From Candidatus Bathyarchaeota archaeon (GTDB taxonomy: Archaea; Thermoproteota; Bathyarchaeia; TCS64; B23): a stretch of DNA of 25,731 nt. The notes beneath the pieces are model-generated. The model saw nothing but the letters and a program-made list of their open reading frames with translations. It was not told the DNA's origin and did no database searches. Positions 7,540-15,416 of the stretch are shown in pieces; the first letter of the stretch is position 1, and each line of letters opens with the position of its first letter. The position numbers and the translations under genes are program-made. The stretch spans positions 1 to 25,731 of the forward strand of contig JAPDJB010000174.1 of assembly GCA_029259285.1 (NCBI GenBank). The letters run 5' to 3'.

Positions 7540-7677
7540 TTAGTGACTGTCTCGATCCCTCCTCACGCTTCTCTTTGCGAATCCCTGAGGGGCAGGCGAT
7601 ATATCTCGAAGGAGCTCATCTATCCTCCTTAAACCCTCTCTAACACTCTTTAACCATCTCTCATCCTGCTCTCTCAT
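7540..7677 (-). CDS. Possible small charged helical protein (45 aa)
   Basis: ATG at 7677 opens a 45-residue frame ending in TAA at 7540; an in-frame GTG at 7686 would give 48 residues. The protein is highly charged and predicted helical: DERWLKSVREGLRRIDELLR followed by a basic tail ending RRDRDSH. It occupies most of the 264-base gap between aIF5A and DUF2153 and is oriented divergently from DUF2153. Its helix resembles the N-terminal part of the DUF2153 protein (ERWIRECEEFLRQI), including the shared bases GAGAGATGG. I do not recognise a family. It may be real, a decayed duplicate, or chance. Confidence 0.4.
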   Translation of the reverse strand: MREQDERWLKSVREGLRRIDELLRDISPAPQGFAKRSVRRDRDSH

Positions 7678-7748
7678 ATTGACCACTGTCCATAATCTAA
7701 CACTCGACTTTCTTGAAGGTCTCGTAACCCTGTAGACGGAAGGGTTTT

Positions 7749-8132
7749 ATGTCGGTATGCGGATTGGATGTCGCTGCGGGCTGGGTGGAGGCTGTGGGGG
7801 AGAGATGGATTAGGGAGTGCGAGGAGTTTCTCAGGCAGATAAGGGAGAACAAGATGGCTGAGAATCCAGATCGCCTCGACCTCGTTAGGTCTATGCATGT
7901 CGCCCTCTTAGCCTTGAATCACAGCGTTATAGGATGGCTTCAATATGTGAATAACCCCGATGTGATGGGTAAGTTCACCCTCGAGGAATTGAGGGAGATG
8001 TCTCAGTATCTGAATAAGTTTGCGGAGGATTTCATCGAGTATGACATAAAGGTGACGAAGGCGGGGATGGAGAAGGGGCTTAGGGAGCTGGAGGAGGAGA
8101 GGGGAGAGGAGGATCAGCCCTTCTACATATAA
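7749..8132 (+). CDS. DUF2153 family protein, function unknown
   Basis: A 127-residue, mostly helical protein that resembles the archaeal DUF2153 family. The matching region runs from WIRECEEFLRQI through NPDRLDLVRSMHVALLALN, GWLQYVNNPDVMGKFTLEEL and FIEYDIKVTKAG. No catalytic motif is visible; the acidic tail EEERGEEDQPFYI is variable. The start is uncertain: ATG at 7749 adds a poorly conserved leader, while a TATA-like GGTTTTATG overlaps that ATG, suggesting that a start at TTG 7764 or GTG 7785 may be used. The gene is monocistronic, followed closely by convergent aglB. Function cannot be inferred from context. Confidence 0.8.
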   Translation: MSVCGLDVAAGWVEAVGERWIRECEEFLRQIRENKMAENPDRLDLVRSMHVALLALNHSVIGWLQYVNNPDVMGKFTLEELREMSQYLNKFAEDFIEYDIKVTKAGMEKGLRELEEERGEEDQPFYI

Positions 8133-8150
8133 CCCAGCCGTTTATAATCC

Positions 8151-10145
8151 CTAATACCTAACCCTATATATCAGGACGAAGTGATGCTCCGAGGCGAAGA
8201 CCAGCTCGAAGTGCTCTGGGTCTGCGGTCATCGTCATCAACTTATAGAGGGTTGAATCATAGAACTTCTCCGTATACCTTCTATTGCTGTAGTAGTCCGT
8301 CAGGTTTAGGCCTGCTATCTGAACCATCCAGCTCCACTTCACATTGTCGCCGAAGGGCCACTGCTGCCTAGGATTGTTGGGGTTGAAGGTGGCGAAGACG
8401 AGGATATGCGTCGCCCCATAGCGTCTGAGGATCTCAAGGGATCTCGATTCGTTCAGCATCATTATGAGGGCTATCTGGGCGATCTGACGCTGAATCCTCG
8501 TCGATCCATCTGCGAGGGTTCGCTTACCCGCGACGGTCTCTATCCAGTAGCCGTAGTCCCACCAGGAGACGACTACAGCGTCCTCGGGGAGGTTGTCCCT
8601 CATCCACGTCAGGGCCTGAGGCCAATCCTGTGGGTATTCACCCCCGATCTGGACGGGGACGGCTGAGGAGGCGAAGGTTCCAGGCCTATAGGAGGTGGAG
8701 GCAGCCCTCCAGATTGTGGGCATCGTCGCAATGAGGATGAAGGCTATGAAGAGCATCGAAGCCTCACGGCCTACCCCCATCACCCTCCTCCGCCTTTCCC
8801 TCCCCCAGCCCGCGACCAGCTGGATATGGGGGGTTAGAAGCTCCACCAGGGCATAAGAGGCCATGAGGGCTGCCGGAATGGAGAGGATGAGGGTTAACCT
8901 GATCATGGAGCCGGCGAAGTAGAGGGCTGTGAGATAGAATAGGAGCGCGTAGAGCTTACGCTCATCGAGGCCTCTGAGGGCTACATAGCATCCGAAGACG
9001 GAGAGGGGGAGGATGAAGCCGAAGTCCATGAAGAAGCTGGTCCACACCGCCCTCTTATGCTCAGCCACAGACTCCAATAGAGGGCTTTCAGGCCTCTTAG
9101 AGGGATTTAAGACGCTGAGGAATTTGCCAGTCAGGGGCTTAGCTATCCCCACATATTGGAGTAGGAGGGCGACGCCGAGAGCCGAGATGGCCAGGATCAG
9201 CGCAGGTATGATGAGTCTCCTAAGGGCGATTCGAGGCCTCACGGCCTCATAGACGAGGAGCGTGACCACTAGGAGGAGAACGGTGACATTCTCCACGCTC
9301 AGGAGAAATCTGGGGCCAAGCTTGGGGACGGAGATGGCGAAGAGGTAGCCTATAAACATCGTTAGGCAGTAGGAGGTTAGCACCCGTCGATCATAGTGGC
9401 GGGTGAAGAGGGTTGAGAGGATGAAGAGGGTGAGGAGGCCGGTCATATACTTCGAGGCGCCCCACGAGGCGTAGAGATAGGCGAGGGCTAAGCCGGCTAG
9501 GGATGAGTATAGCAGCCTCCATATCAGAGGTCTCCCCCCATCTATGGAACGGAGGAATAGGAGCGATACGGCTGCCATTCCGAAGATGCCGATGTTCTCG
9601 GTGTCGAAGAAGCCTAGGCTTGTTCGACTGATGAAGGCTGGGCTTATCGCGACGAAGAGGGAGGAGAAGATGCCGGCGGCTCCACCTCCAAGGTCTCTAC
9701 CTAGGAGATAGACGACGAGGCAGGTGACCACGGCCATCAGGATGGGGAAGTGGATGCATACATCTCTAAGGGAGACCTCCACGCCCAACGTCCTGAGGAT
9801 CATGTATAGGGCTGCGGCTGAGAAGGGGAGTCCTGGAAAGGAGCTGTGGGGGATATCCCTCCCCATGGGATACCAGCTGAGGGTGTCATGCCAGCTGAAC
9901 CACGCCGAGAAGCCGTTTTCAACGACGTATTCAGCCACCCTATACTGGAAGAAGGGGTCATAGGCCGTTAGGTAGGCCCCCCACCTCAAGGGTAGCTCCC
10001 TCAGAGCCGCGGCGACGAAGAGGATGAGGATGAGGGATGAGACCTCCACGAGGCTGCGTCTATCAACCTCAAACCTCAGGCTGGCGAGGCTCTGAGGGAG
10101 TGATCCAAGGCGTCCAAGGGCGTCTCTGAGGCCGCTTATAGGCAT
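8151..10145 (-). CDS. aglB: Oligosaccharyltransferase AglB (STT3 family)
   Basis: AglB moves a lipid-linked glycan onto Asn in N-X-S/T sequons of secreted proteins, outside the membrane. The 664-residue protein has about 13 membrane helices. The first outer loop carries the acidic motif AYDPFFQYR (Asp63), the second carries LGFFDTENIG (the DxE-type metal motif), and the soluble C-terminal domain contains WWDYG (528-532), the sequon-recognition signature. The C-terminal domain after it is short (about 130 residues), as in the smaller archaeal AglB types. I start at ATG 10145; the frame stays open for 177 more codons, but that stretch is antisense to the NAD kinase-like gene. No other glycosylation gene lies nearby. 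Confidence 0.95.
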   Translation of the reverse strand: MPISGLRDALGRLGSLPQSLASLRFEVDRRSLVEVSSLILILFVAAALRELPLRWGAYLTAYDPFFQYRVAEYVVENGFSAWFSWHDTLSWYPMGRDIPHSSFPGLPFSAAALYMILRTLGVEVSLRDVCIHFPILMAVVTCLVVYLLGRDLGGGAAGIFSSLFVAISPAFISRTSLGFFDTENIGIFGMAAVSLLFLRSIDGGRPLIWRLLYSSLAGLALAYLYASWGASKYMTGLLTLFILSTLFTRHYDRRVLTSYCLTMFIGYLFAISVPKLGPRFLLSVENVTVLLLVVTLLVYEAVRPRIALRRLIIPALILAISALGVALLLQYVGIAKPLTGKFLSVLNPSKRPESPLLESVAEHKRAVWTSFFMDFGFILPLSVFGCYVALRGLDERKLYALLFYLTALYFAGSMIRLTLILSIPAALMASYALVELLTPHIQLVAGWGRERRRRVMGVGREASMLFIAFILIATMPTIWRAASTSYRPGTFASSAVPVQIGGEYPQDWPQALTWMRDNLPEDAVVVSWWDYGYWIETVAGKRTLADGSTRIQRQIAQIALIMMLNESRSLEILRRYGATHILVFATFNPNNPRQQWPFGDNVKWSWMVQIAGLNLTDYYSNRRYTEKFYDSTLYKLMTMTADPEHFELVFASEHHFVLIYRVRY

Positions 10146-10158
10146 CCACCCCTGATAA

Positions 10159-10167
10159 CTTTTAGAA
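10159..10167 (+). promoter_or_regulatory. TATA-like box for the NAD kinase-like gene
   Basis: The plus strand reads ACTTTTAGA about 28 bases before the TTG at 10192, a spacing that fits a leaderless transcript. It is face to face with the aglB promoter, so the two may interfere. Confidence 0.4.
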
Positions 10168-10182
10168 TAGTGGGGGAGACTC

Positions 10183-10191
10183 TTATTTAAC
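10183..10191 (-). promoter_or_regulatory. TATA-like box for aglB
   Basis: The minus strand reads GTTAAATAA about 40 bases before the aglB ATG, which predicts a leader of roughly 12-15 bases. It lies in the 46-base divergent gap shared with the NAD kinase-like gene. Confidence 0.5.
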
Positions 10192-11295
10192 TTGCCACCT
10201 CTAGGCTTCATCGTAAACCCCATAGCGGGGATGGGAGGGCGAGTCGGTCTAAAGGGGACGGATGGGGAGGACGTTTTAAGGGAGGCTCTGAGGCGTGGGG
10301 CGAAGCCCTGGTCTCCCATTAGGGCACGGGAGTTCCTGCGACATCTAGGTGAGGCCGGCAGGTCTGTTAGATGGCTGACATGGAGCGGTGAGATGGGGGA
10401 GGAGCTTCTCAGCGAGGCTGGATACAGCTTTGAGGTTGTTGGGGAGGCCTCCAAGCCGACGACGGCTGAGGATACGAGGAGGGCTGCGAGGAGGATGGCT
10501 GAGAGGGGTGTAAGCCTCATCGTCTTCGCCGGAGGCGATGGAACCGCCTGCGACATAGTTGAGGCCATAGATATGGAGACCCCAATCCTCGGCATACCGG
10601 CTGGAGTCAAGATGTTCAGCGCCGTCTTCGCCCCAACGCCGAGGGCGGCAGCCCAGCTTCTCATAAAATACCTCAAGGGTGAGGCTCAGATAGTTGAGAG
10701 GGAGGTGATGGACATCGATGAGGATGCCTATAGAGCTGGACGATTGACGGCCACGTTGAAGGGGTATGCCAAAACCCCCTATGCACCACAACTACTCCTA
10801 AGCGGAAAAGAGACTGTGTCAGCCGTCGACGAGGAGTTGATGAAGGAGTCCATAGCCGCAAGGGTCGTGGAGATGATGAGGCCAGGCGTAAACTATATCC
10901 TAGGCCCAGGATCAACGGTGGCCAAGGTGGCCGAGCTCCTAGGGGTGGAGAAAACCCTCCTCGGCATCGACGTCGTCAAGGATGGGAGGCTCATCGTCAG
11001 GGATGCCTCGGAGGAGGATCTACTCAGGGTCGTCGAGGAGGGTGAAACCTGGATAGTTCTCTCCCCCCTGGGAGGCCAAGGCTCGCTGCTTGGGAGGGGG
11101 AATCAGCCGATCAGTCCGAGGGTTTTAAGACGAGTCGGCTTGGATCACATCATAGTCATCGCCACCCCAAATAAGCTGAGGGGCCTCAAAGCCCTAACCA
11201 TAGATACAGGCGACCCCGAGCTGGATGAGGCTCTACGGGGCTATAGGAGGGTGATCACAGGCTACCATGAGGAGAGGGTGATGAGGGTTATATAG
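10192..11295 (+). CDS. ATP-NAD kinase/AcoX-like protein (COG3199 type)
   Basis: A 367-residue member of the NAD kinase/diacylglycerol kinase superfamily. The N-terminal GFIVNPIAGMGGRVGLKGTD (5-24) and the nucleotide-binding GGDGT (114-118) followed by GIPAGVKMFSAVFA (133-146) are diagnostic of the archaeal COG3199 group, which has a longer C-terminal half than ordinary NadK. That half contains GPGSTV and SPLGGQGSLLGRGNQPISP. The likely reaction is phosphorylation of NAD by ATP or polyphosphate, but members of this group are poorly characterised. TTG at 10192 is the start, because an in-frame TAG lies 24 bases upstream and the conserved FIVNP begins within five residues. The next gene is convergent. 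Confidence 0.88.
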   Translation: MPPLGFIVNPIAGMGGRVGLKGTDGEDVLREALRRGAKPWSPIRAREFLRHLGEAGRSVRWLTWSGEMGEELLSEAGYSFEVVGEASKPTTAEDTRRAARRMAERGVSLIVFAGGDGTACDIVEAIDMETPILGIPAGVKMFSAVFAPTPRAAAQLLIKYLKGEAQIVEREVMDIDEDAYRAGRLTATLKGYAKTPYAPQLLLSGKETVSAVDEELMKESIAARVVEMMRPGVNYILGPGSTVAKVAELLGVEKTLLGIDVVKDGRLIVRDASEEDLLRVVEEGETWIVLSPLGGQGSLLGRGNQPISPRVLRRVGLDHIIVIATPNKLRGLKALTIDTGDPELDEALRGYRRVITGYHEERVMRVI

Positions 11296-11299
11296 ACGG

Positions 11300-11770
11300 C
11301 TATTCGTCGAGGATGTCGAAGCTAATCTCCAAGAGCTCCCTGGATGGTCGATGCCTAAACTTCCTGATCTTAATCCTCCCTATCTCACCCGTCGTCTCCG
11401 TATGCTTCTCACGGCAGGCGTTGACATTCCAACCCTCGATATGGAGGATCCTAAGCCTCTCAACCCCTGATGGCAGGGGGAAGAGGTCGTAGATGGCGTC
11501 TCCCCAGCGCTCCTCAGCCTCCTCACGGGTCATCTCTAACTCCTCTATGGGGGCGTCCTCCTCGATCTTCCTATTCGCCTCCTCCTCAACCCTCTCCATC
11601 TCCTCCCTCGACGGCTTACGATGATACTTGACGATCAGGCATCCATGTGACCCCTTAACATGGACGCTGGCCGTCCATCTCGCCCCTAAAACCTTCTGGA
11701 CTGCTCCCTTCAAGACGTGGAGAGCCGTATGAGTTCTAACCTCCAATGGTGGCTTCTCCTCCATAGGCAT
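11300..11770 (-). CDS. alaX: Alanyl-tRNA editing protein AlaX (short form)
   Basis: AlaX is a free-standing editing domain that hydrolyses mischarged tRNA-Ala (Ser- or Gly-tRNA). The 156-residue protein has only the editing domain: the zinc ligands His14 and His18 in THTALHVL, and Cys119 and His123 in NACREKHTETTGEIG. The length fits the AlaX-S group; no AlaRS catalytic or glycine-rich insert is present. The start is ATG at 11770, with a second in-frame ATG two codons later. It lies convergent to the NAD kinase-like gene with 4 bases between stops, and downstream of the phosphoesterase on the same strand. Confidence 0.93.
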   Translation of the reverse strand: MPMEEKPPLEVRTHTALHVLKGAVQKVLGARWTASVHVKGSHGCLIVKYHRKPSREEMERVEEEANRKIEEDAPIEELEMTREEAEERWGDAIYDLFPLPSGVERLRILHIEGWNVNACREKHTETTGEIGRIKIRKFRHRPSRELLEISFDILDE

Positions 11771-11812
11771 CAGTATAGTTAGTCGACCTCTAGAAAGGGT
11801 TTGAGGGCTAGC

Positions 11813-12502
11813 CTAATAGCCATGGTATAGCCTGGAGGCGAGGAACTCGGGGAGACCTAGCCTCCTCATCCTCCCAGCCACCTCATCGATGTCATATTCA
11901 ACCCTTCTATGATGCATGGAGACCTCTCCCCCCTCCACCTCTAGCAGCATATAGCTGGCCCTCGGATCCCCATCCCTAGGCTGTCCAACGGATCCTGGAT
12001 TCACGAGGTATCGGCCATCAACCCTAATCAGATAGGGGATATGTGTATGCCCAAGGAGCAGTATATCCGCCTCCGCCATCCTCAGCAGCCTCTCAGCCAA
12101 TACATAGGCCTCATGGGGGAAGACATATTCATTCAGGGGGTCTCTGGGGCTTCCATGATAGAGTGCGATGTGAACCCCCTCCACCTCCAGGCTTAGATGG
12201 CTGGGCAGATCACCAAGCCATCTCACGGCGTCCATCCCCAGTAGCCTCCGATTTATCTGGACAGCCGCGGCGGCGTAGGGGTTGAAGCCCCAGGTCTCCC
12301 CCGAGGCCACCGCGGCGTCGTGGTTTCCCGCGACGCATCTAAAGCCCCTCATCTTAACCTCGGAGATGCATTCTCCAGGGTCTGGGCCGTATCCCACGAT
12401 GTCTCCGAGGCAGAGGGCCATATCCCAGCTCCCCGCGTCCTCCAGCACCTCCCTGAGGGCTGTGTGATTACTATGGATGTCGCCCAGCACCAATAGCTTC
12501 AA
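11813..12502 (-). CDS. Calcineurin-like metallophosphoesterase (YfcE/MJ0936 type)
   Basis: The protein carries the full two-metal phosphoesterase signature: GDIH (Asp8, His10), GDIVGYGPDP (Asp34), GNHD (Asn60, His61), and further on YHGSP and GHTH. This is the YfcE/MJ0936 subgroup, in which cyclic-nucleotide or other phosphodiesterase activity has been seen; the natural substrate is unknown. I choose TTG at 12502 (229 aa) because GGGGTGA sits just upstream and the protein then begins MKLLVLGDIH, as is usual. In-frame ATG at 12550 and TTG at 12568 are alternatives; the longest version abuts the divergent PAC4-like gene. It is followed by alaX after 42 bases. Confidence 0.9.
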   Translation of the reverse strand: MKLLVLGDIHSNHTALREVLEDAGSWDMALCLGDIVGYGPDPGECISEVKMRGFRCVAGNHDAAVASGETWGFNPYAAAAVQINRRLLGMDAVRWLGDLPSHLSLEVEGVHIALYHGSPRDPLNEYVFPHEAYVLAERLLRMAEADILLLGHTHIPYLIRVDGRYLVNPGSVGQPRDGDPRASYMLLEVEGGEVSMHHRRVEYDIDEVAGRMRRLGLPEFLASRLYHGY

Positions 12503-12533
12503 GCCCTCACCCCTTAATAGGATCCGAGGGGAA

Positions 12534-12542
12534 CGCTTAACA
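12534..12542. promoter_or_regulatory. Shared TTAA-type TATA element, divergent promoters
   Basis: GCTTAACAT on the plus strand lies about 30 bases before the ATG at 12569, suitable for a leaderless mevalonate operon transcript. Read on the minus strand, the same TTAA core lies about 35 bases before the TTG at 12502. One element may serve both directions. Confidence 0.4.
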
Positions 12543-12568
12543 TCTCCCATCGCGTTAGACTCTATCAA

Positions 12569-12895
12569 ATGGGCTTGGAGCTATCAACGGCGGAGACTCT
12601 CCTTGAGGGCCGTCCACTGAGGGCTGCCCTACTAGAGCTTGGAAACGCCGTCATCGCCCTCATCTGGCTTGGAGATGAGCCGAAGCTTGGAACCCTCACC
12701 ATCTCCATGCCTGGAGGCGTCTCCTCCCCCCTCCTGGGCGATAGGGATCGGATGTTGGGGCAGGTCATAGGTGAACGCCTAGCTCATCTCTATGGGAAGA
12801 TGGCCCTAGTCTCGATAAGCCTCCCCCAGGGCCTGGGAGTCTCCGCCGGCAGAGTCCTCATGAAACTGATGGAGGAGCTGGTGAGGGGGCATTGA
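12569..12895 (+). CDS. PAC4-like proteasome assembly chaperone family protein
   Basis: A 108-residue protein whose core WLGDEPKLGTLTISMP, SSPLLGD, GERLAHLYGKMALVSISLP and the C-terminal helix follow the pattern I know from proteasome assembly chaperone 4 (PAC4/PSMG4), which ends with similar blocks in the same order. In eukaryotes PAC3-PAC4 help build the alpha ring of the 20S proteasome. An equivalent archaeal role is inference. It opens a plus-strand operon: its TGA overlaps the TTG start of the UbiD-like gene, so the partner genes here are isoprenoid enzymes, not proteasome subunits. No catalytic motif is seen. The fold assignment is by pattern only. Confidence 0.65.
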   Translation: MGLELSTAETLLEGRPLRAALLELGNAVIALIWLGDEPKLGTLTISMPGGVSSPLLGDRDRMLGQVIGERLAHLYGKMALVSISLPQGLGVSAGRVLMKLMEELVRGH

Positions 12896-14235
12896 GCGAT
12901 CTACGGGGCTTCCTGAGGGAGCTGGACTCCCAGGGGCTGCTCCTCCACATAGGGGAGATGCTCTCAACAAGATTTGAGATCGCCGCCGTGATGAGGCATC
13001 TAGATGGCAGGCCCCTACTATTCGAGAGGGTTGAGGGCTATAGGCATAGAGTGGCAGCCGGCCTCTGCTCCAGCAGAGACCTCATCCAAAGGGCTTTAGG
13101 CATCGAGGGTGTACAGCTCTATGAGGGACTCCTCCAAGCCGTTAGGAATCCACGGAGATGTGAAGTCGGCGACGGCCCCGTGAAGGAGAGGGTGGTGGAT
13201 AAGCCAAAGCTGAGCCAGCTACCCATCCTCACCCACTTTGAGGGCGACCCAGGCCCCTACATCACATCGGCGGCCCTCTACGCCAAGACGCCTGACGGCG
13301 AGGTTGAGAACGTCTCCATACACCGCCTCCTCGTCCTCGACGACCATAGATTGACGCTTAGAATCGTCCCGAGGCATCTATACAGAATCGTTGAGGCGGC
13401 GAGGGAGAGCGGCGTAGAGAGCATAGATGTCAGCATCTCCACAGGGCTTCACCCAGCCGTTCTCCTAGCGGCTTCGACGCCCGCCCCATACGGAGTCTCG
13501 GAGTTCGATGTGGCCAACGCCCTCCTAGATGGAGGCCTCAAATTGACGGAGTGTGAACACGTCGACGCCCTGGCTCCGGCTGACGCAGAGCTGGTTTTGG
13601 AGGGACATTTGAAGGTGGATGAGACGGCTGTTGAGGGCCCCTTCGTCGATCTGACGGGAACCTACGATGTGGAGCGGAGGCAGCCGATCATCGAGGTTGT
13701 CGGAGCCATGTATAGGGCTGACTACATCTATCAGGCCCTCCTCCCCTCTGGGATGGAGCATCGCCTGTTGATGGGTCTGCCACGGGAGGCTCAGATATGG
13801 GAGTATGTCCGAGGCATCACGCCCCATGTTAGGGGTGTAAACCTCACATCTGGGGGCTGTGGATGGCTCCACTGCATCGTCAGCATCCGGAAGGTTCGGG
13901 AGGGGGATCCGAAGAATGTTTTGATGGCAGTCTTCGCAGCTCATCCAAGCCTTAAGCATGCCGTCGTCGTCGATGAGGACATCGACCCATACAACCTTGA
14001 GGAGGTGGAGTGGGCCATAGCCACAAGGTTCAGAGGGGATGAAGACCTACTGATCATACCTCACGTCAGGGTTTCAAGCCTAGACCCAGCGTCGGATCAG
14101 AGGCTTGAACTCGGCTGTAAGGTGGGCGTCGACGCCACTAGGCCGCTGTCTATGCCTGAGCATCACTTCAAGAGGGCTGAGATACCTGTTTCGGAGCGTG
14201 TTAGACGTCTGTTGGGGAGGCTGGGATGTATCTAA
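12892..14235 (+). CDS. UbiD-family decarboxylase, probable anhydromevalonate phosphate decarboxylase
   Basis: UbiD enzymes use prenylated FMN to decarboxylate alpha,beta-unsaturated acids. In the archaeal modified mevalonate pathway described in Aeropyrum pernix, a UbiD homologue converts trans-anhydromevalonate 5-phosphate to isopentenyl phosphate. The 447-residue protein has the family motifs YGVSEFDVANAL (200-211), ADAELVLEGH (230-239) and VEGPFVDLTGTYD (247-259), with the expected acidic residues. Placement directly before both phosphomevalonate dehydratase subunits makes this role far more likely than an aromatic decarboxylase. The start is TTG at 12892, overlapping the upstream TGA, with GGTGAGGGG before it. 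The next gene overlaps its end by 10 bases. UbiX, needed for prenyl-FMN, is not in the window. Confidence 0.9.
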   Translation: MSDLRGFLRELDSQGLLLHIGEMLSTRFEIAAVMRHLDGRPLLFERVEGYRHRVAAGLCSSRDLIQRALGIEGVQLYEGLLQAVRNPRRCEVGDGPVKERVVDKPKLSQLPILTHFEGDPGPYITSAALYAKTPDGEVENVSIHRLLVLDDHRLTLRIVPRHLYRIVEAARESGVESIDVSISTGLHPAVLLAASTPAPYGVSEFDVANALLDGGLKLTECEHVDALAPADAELVLEGHLKVDETAVEGPFVDLTGTYDVERRQPIIEVVGAMYRADYIYQALLPSGMEHRLLMGLPREAQIWEYVRGITPHVRGVNLTSGGCGWLHCIVSIRKVREGDPKNVLMAVFAAHPSLKHAVVVDEDIDPYNLEEVEWAIATRFRGDEDLLIIPHVRVSSLDPASDQRLELGCKVGVDATRPLSMPEHHFKRAEIPVSERVRRLLGRLGCI

Positions 14236-15416
14236 CCCGACTTGAGGAGGAGATGCTGGAGGGAGAGATGGGGGAGGCCGTGGCGAGGGCTATGAGCCTC
14301 CTCGTCGCCCTCGGAGAGGTCTTCGAGGCTGAGAGGCTAATAGAGGTGGAGAGCGCCCACATCTCAGGGGTCTCCTATAAGAACCTCGGTGAAGCTGGAT
14401 TGGAGTATCTGGAGGAGCAGGCTGAGCTGGGGGCCAGTGTGCGTATAAGGGCGACGCTCAACCCTGCTGGAATGGATTTGGAGCGGTGGAGGGAGATGGG
14501 GGTCTCCCCTGAATTCGCTGAGGGTCAGCTTAGGGTGATAGAGGCCTATAGGCGTATGGGTGTTGAGGCCACATGCACCTGCACACCCTATCTCATAGGT
14601 CATAGGCCGAGGGCTGGAAGCCAGATCGCCTGGGCTGAGTCCTCAGCCGTCGCCTATGTCAACTCGGTTCTTGGCGCCAGAACGAATAGGGAGACTGGGC
14701 CTACAGCCCTCGCCTCAGCGATCACGGGTAGGGCGCCGCTACATGGCTATCGATTGGAGGAGAATAGGAGGCCGAGCATCATCGTGGAGGTGAAGACTCC
14801 CCTAAGCTCCAAATTCGATTATGGCGCCCTCGGCTATCTCATCGGAGAGATGGCGGGTCGAAGCGTCCCCTACATCAGGGGTTTGAGGGGCGCCAGCATA
14901 GAGCAGCTTAAGGCCCTCTCCGCGGCCATAGCCACCTCCGGAGGGGTAGCCCTCTACCACATTGAGGGCTTAACCCCCGAGGCTCGGAGGATGTCGCGGC
15001 ACCTCGAAGGCTTGGAGCGTATACCAGTAAAGCCCGACAGCCTAGGGGAGGTAGCTGAACGCTTCCAGGGGGCTGGGGAGGACGCCGTAATCTGCGTCGG
15101 CTGCCCCCACTGCAGCCTCAGAGAGCTGATGGAGGTCGCCCGTCTCCTGGAGCGTCGCAGCGGTGAGAGACTCTGGGCCTTCACCAGTAGAGGCGTCTAC
15201 ATGAAGGCTGAGCGGCTCGGCATCGTCAAGGCCATCGAGGAGGCTGGGGGGAGGGTCTACAGGGATACCTGCATGGTGGTGGCGCCTCTCAGGGAGATGG
15301 GCTGGAGGGAGGTGGCGACGAACAGCTTCAAGGCTGCCCACTACCTCTCCTCCATGGGCCTCACGGTTCAGGTTGCGCCTCTAAGGGAGCTCCTGGGTGG
15401 AGGCCATGAGGATTAG
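14226..15416 (+). CDS. Phosphomevalonate dehydratase large subunit (aconitase X catalytic type)
   Basis: The 396-residue protein belongs to the aconitase X large-subunit family. With the DUF126 small subunit it dehydrates mevalonate 5-phosphate to trans-anhydromevalonate 5-phosphate, using an iron-sulfur cluster. Visible motifs are HISGVSYKNLGEAGLEYL (45-62), CTCTPYLIGHRPRAGSQIAW (117-136), SVLGARTNRE (147-156), GCPHCSLREL (292-301) and DTCMVV (347-352). Cys117/119, Cys290/293/296 and Cys349 are the candidates for cluster ligation. Fused AcnX proteins carry both parts in one chain; here they are split. It overlaps the decarboxylase by 10 bases and the small subunit by 11, so all three are coupled. 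Confidence 0.93.
   Translation: MYLTRLEEEMLEGEMGEAVARAMSLLVALGEVFEAERLIEVESAHISGVSYKNLGEAGLEYLEEQAELGASVRIRATLNPAGMDLERWREMGVSPEFAEGQLRVIEAYRRMGVEATCTCTPYLIGHRPRAGSQIAWAESSAVAYVNSVLGARTNRETGPTALASAITGRAPLHGYRLEENRRPSIIVEVKTPLSSKFDYGALGYLIGEMAGRSVPYIRGLRGASIEQLKALSAAIATSGGVALYHIEGLTPEARRMSRHLEGLERIPVKPDSLGEVAERFQGAGEDAVICVGCPHCSLRELMEVARLLERRSGERLWAFTSRGVYMKAERLGIVKAIEEAGGRVYRDTCMVVAPLREMGWREVATNSFKAAHYLSSMGLTVQVAPLRELLGGGHED

Noticed and set aside
7485..7748. tRNA or other stable RNA in the longest gene-poor gap
   Set aside because: I found no cloverleaf, T-loop GTTCRA or clear C/D-box pair; the gap is better explained by promoters and a possible small ORF.
7674..7898. 74-codon minus-strand frame over the DUF2153 start
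   Set aside because: It overlaps the DUF2153 coding region and has no promoter or recognisable sequence. The 45 aa frame at 7540-7677 is the better small-gene candidate here.
10146..10676. Extension of the AglB frame upstream by 177 codons
   Set aside because: This stretch is antisense to the NAD kinase-like coding region, lacks STT3 similarity, and the aglB TATA box lies inside it. The ATG at 10145 gives a normal-length protein.
12892..14235. UbiD-like gene as an aromatic-acid or ubiquinone-type decarboxylase
   Set aside because: The direct overlap with both phosphomevalonate dehydratase subunits makes the mevalonate role much more likely.
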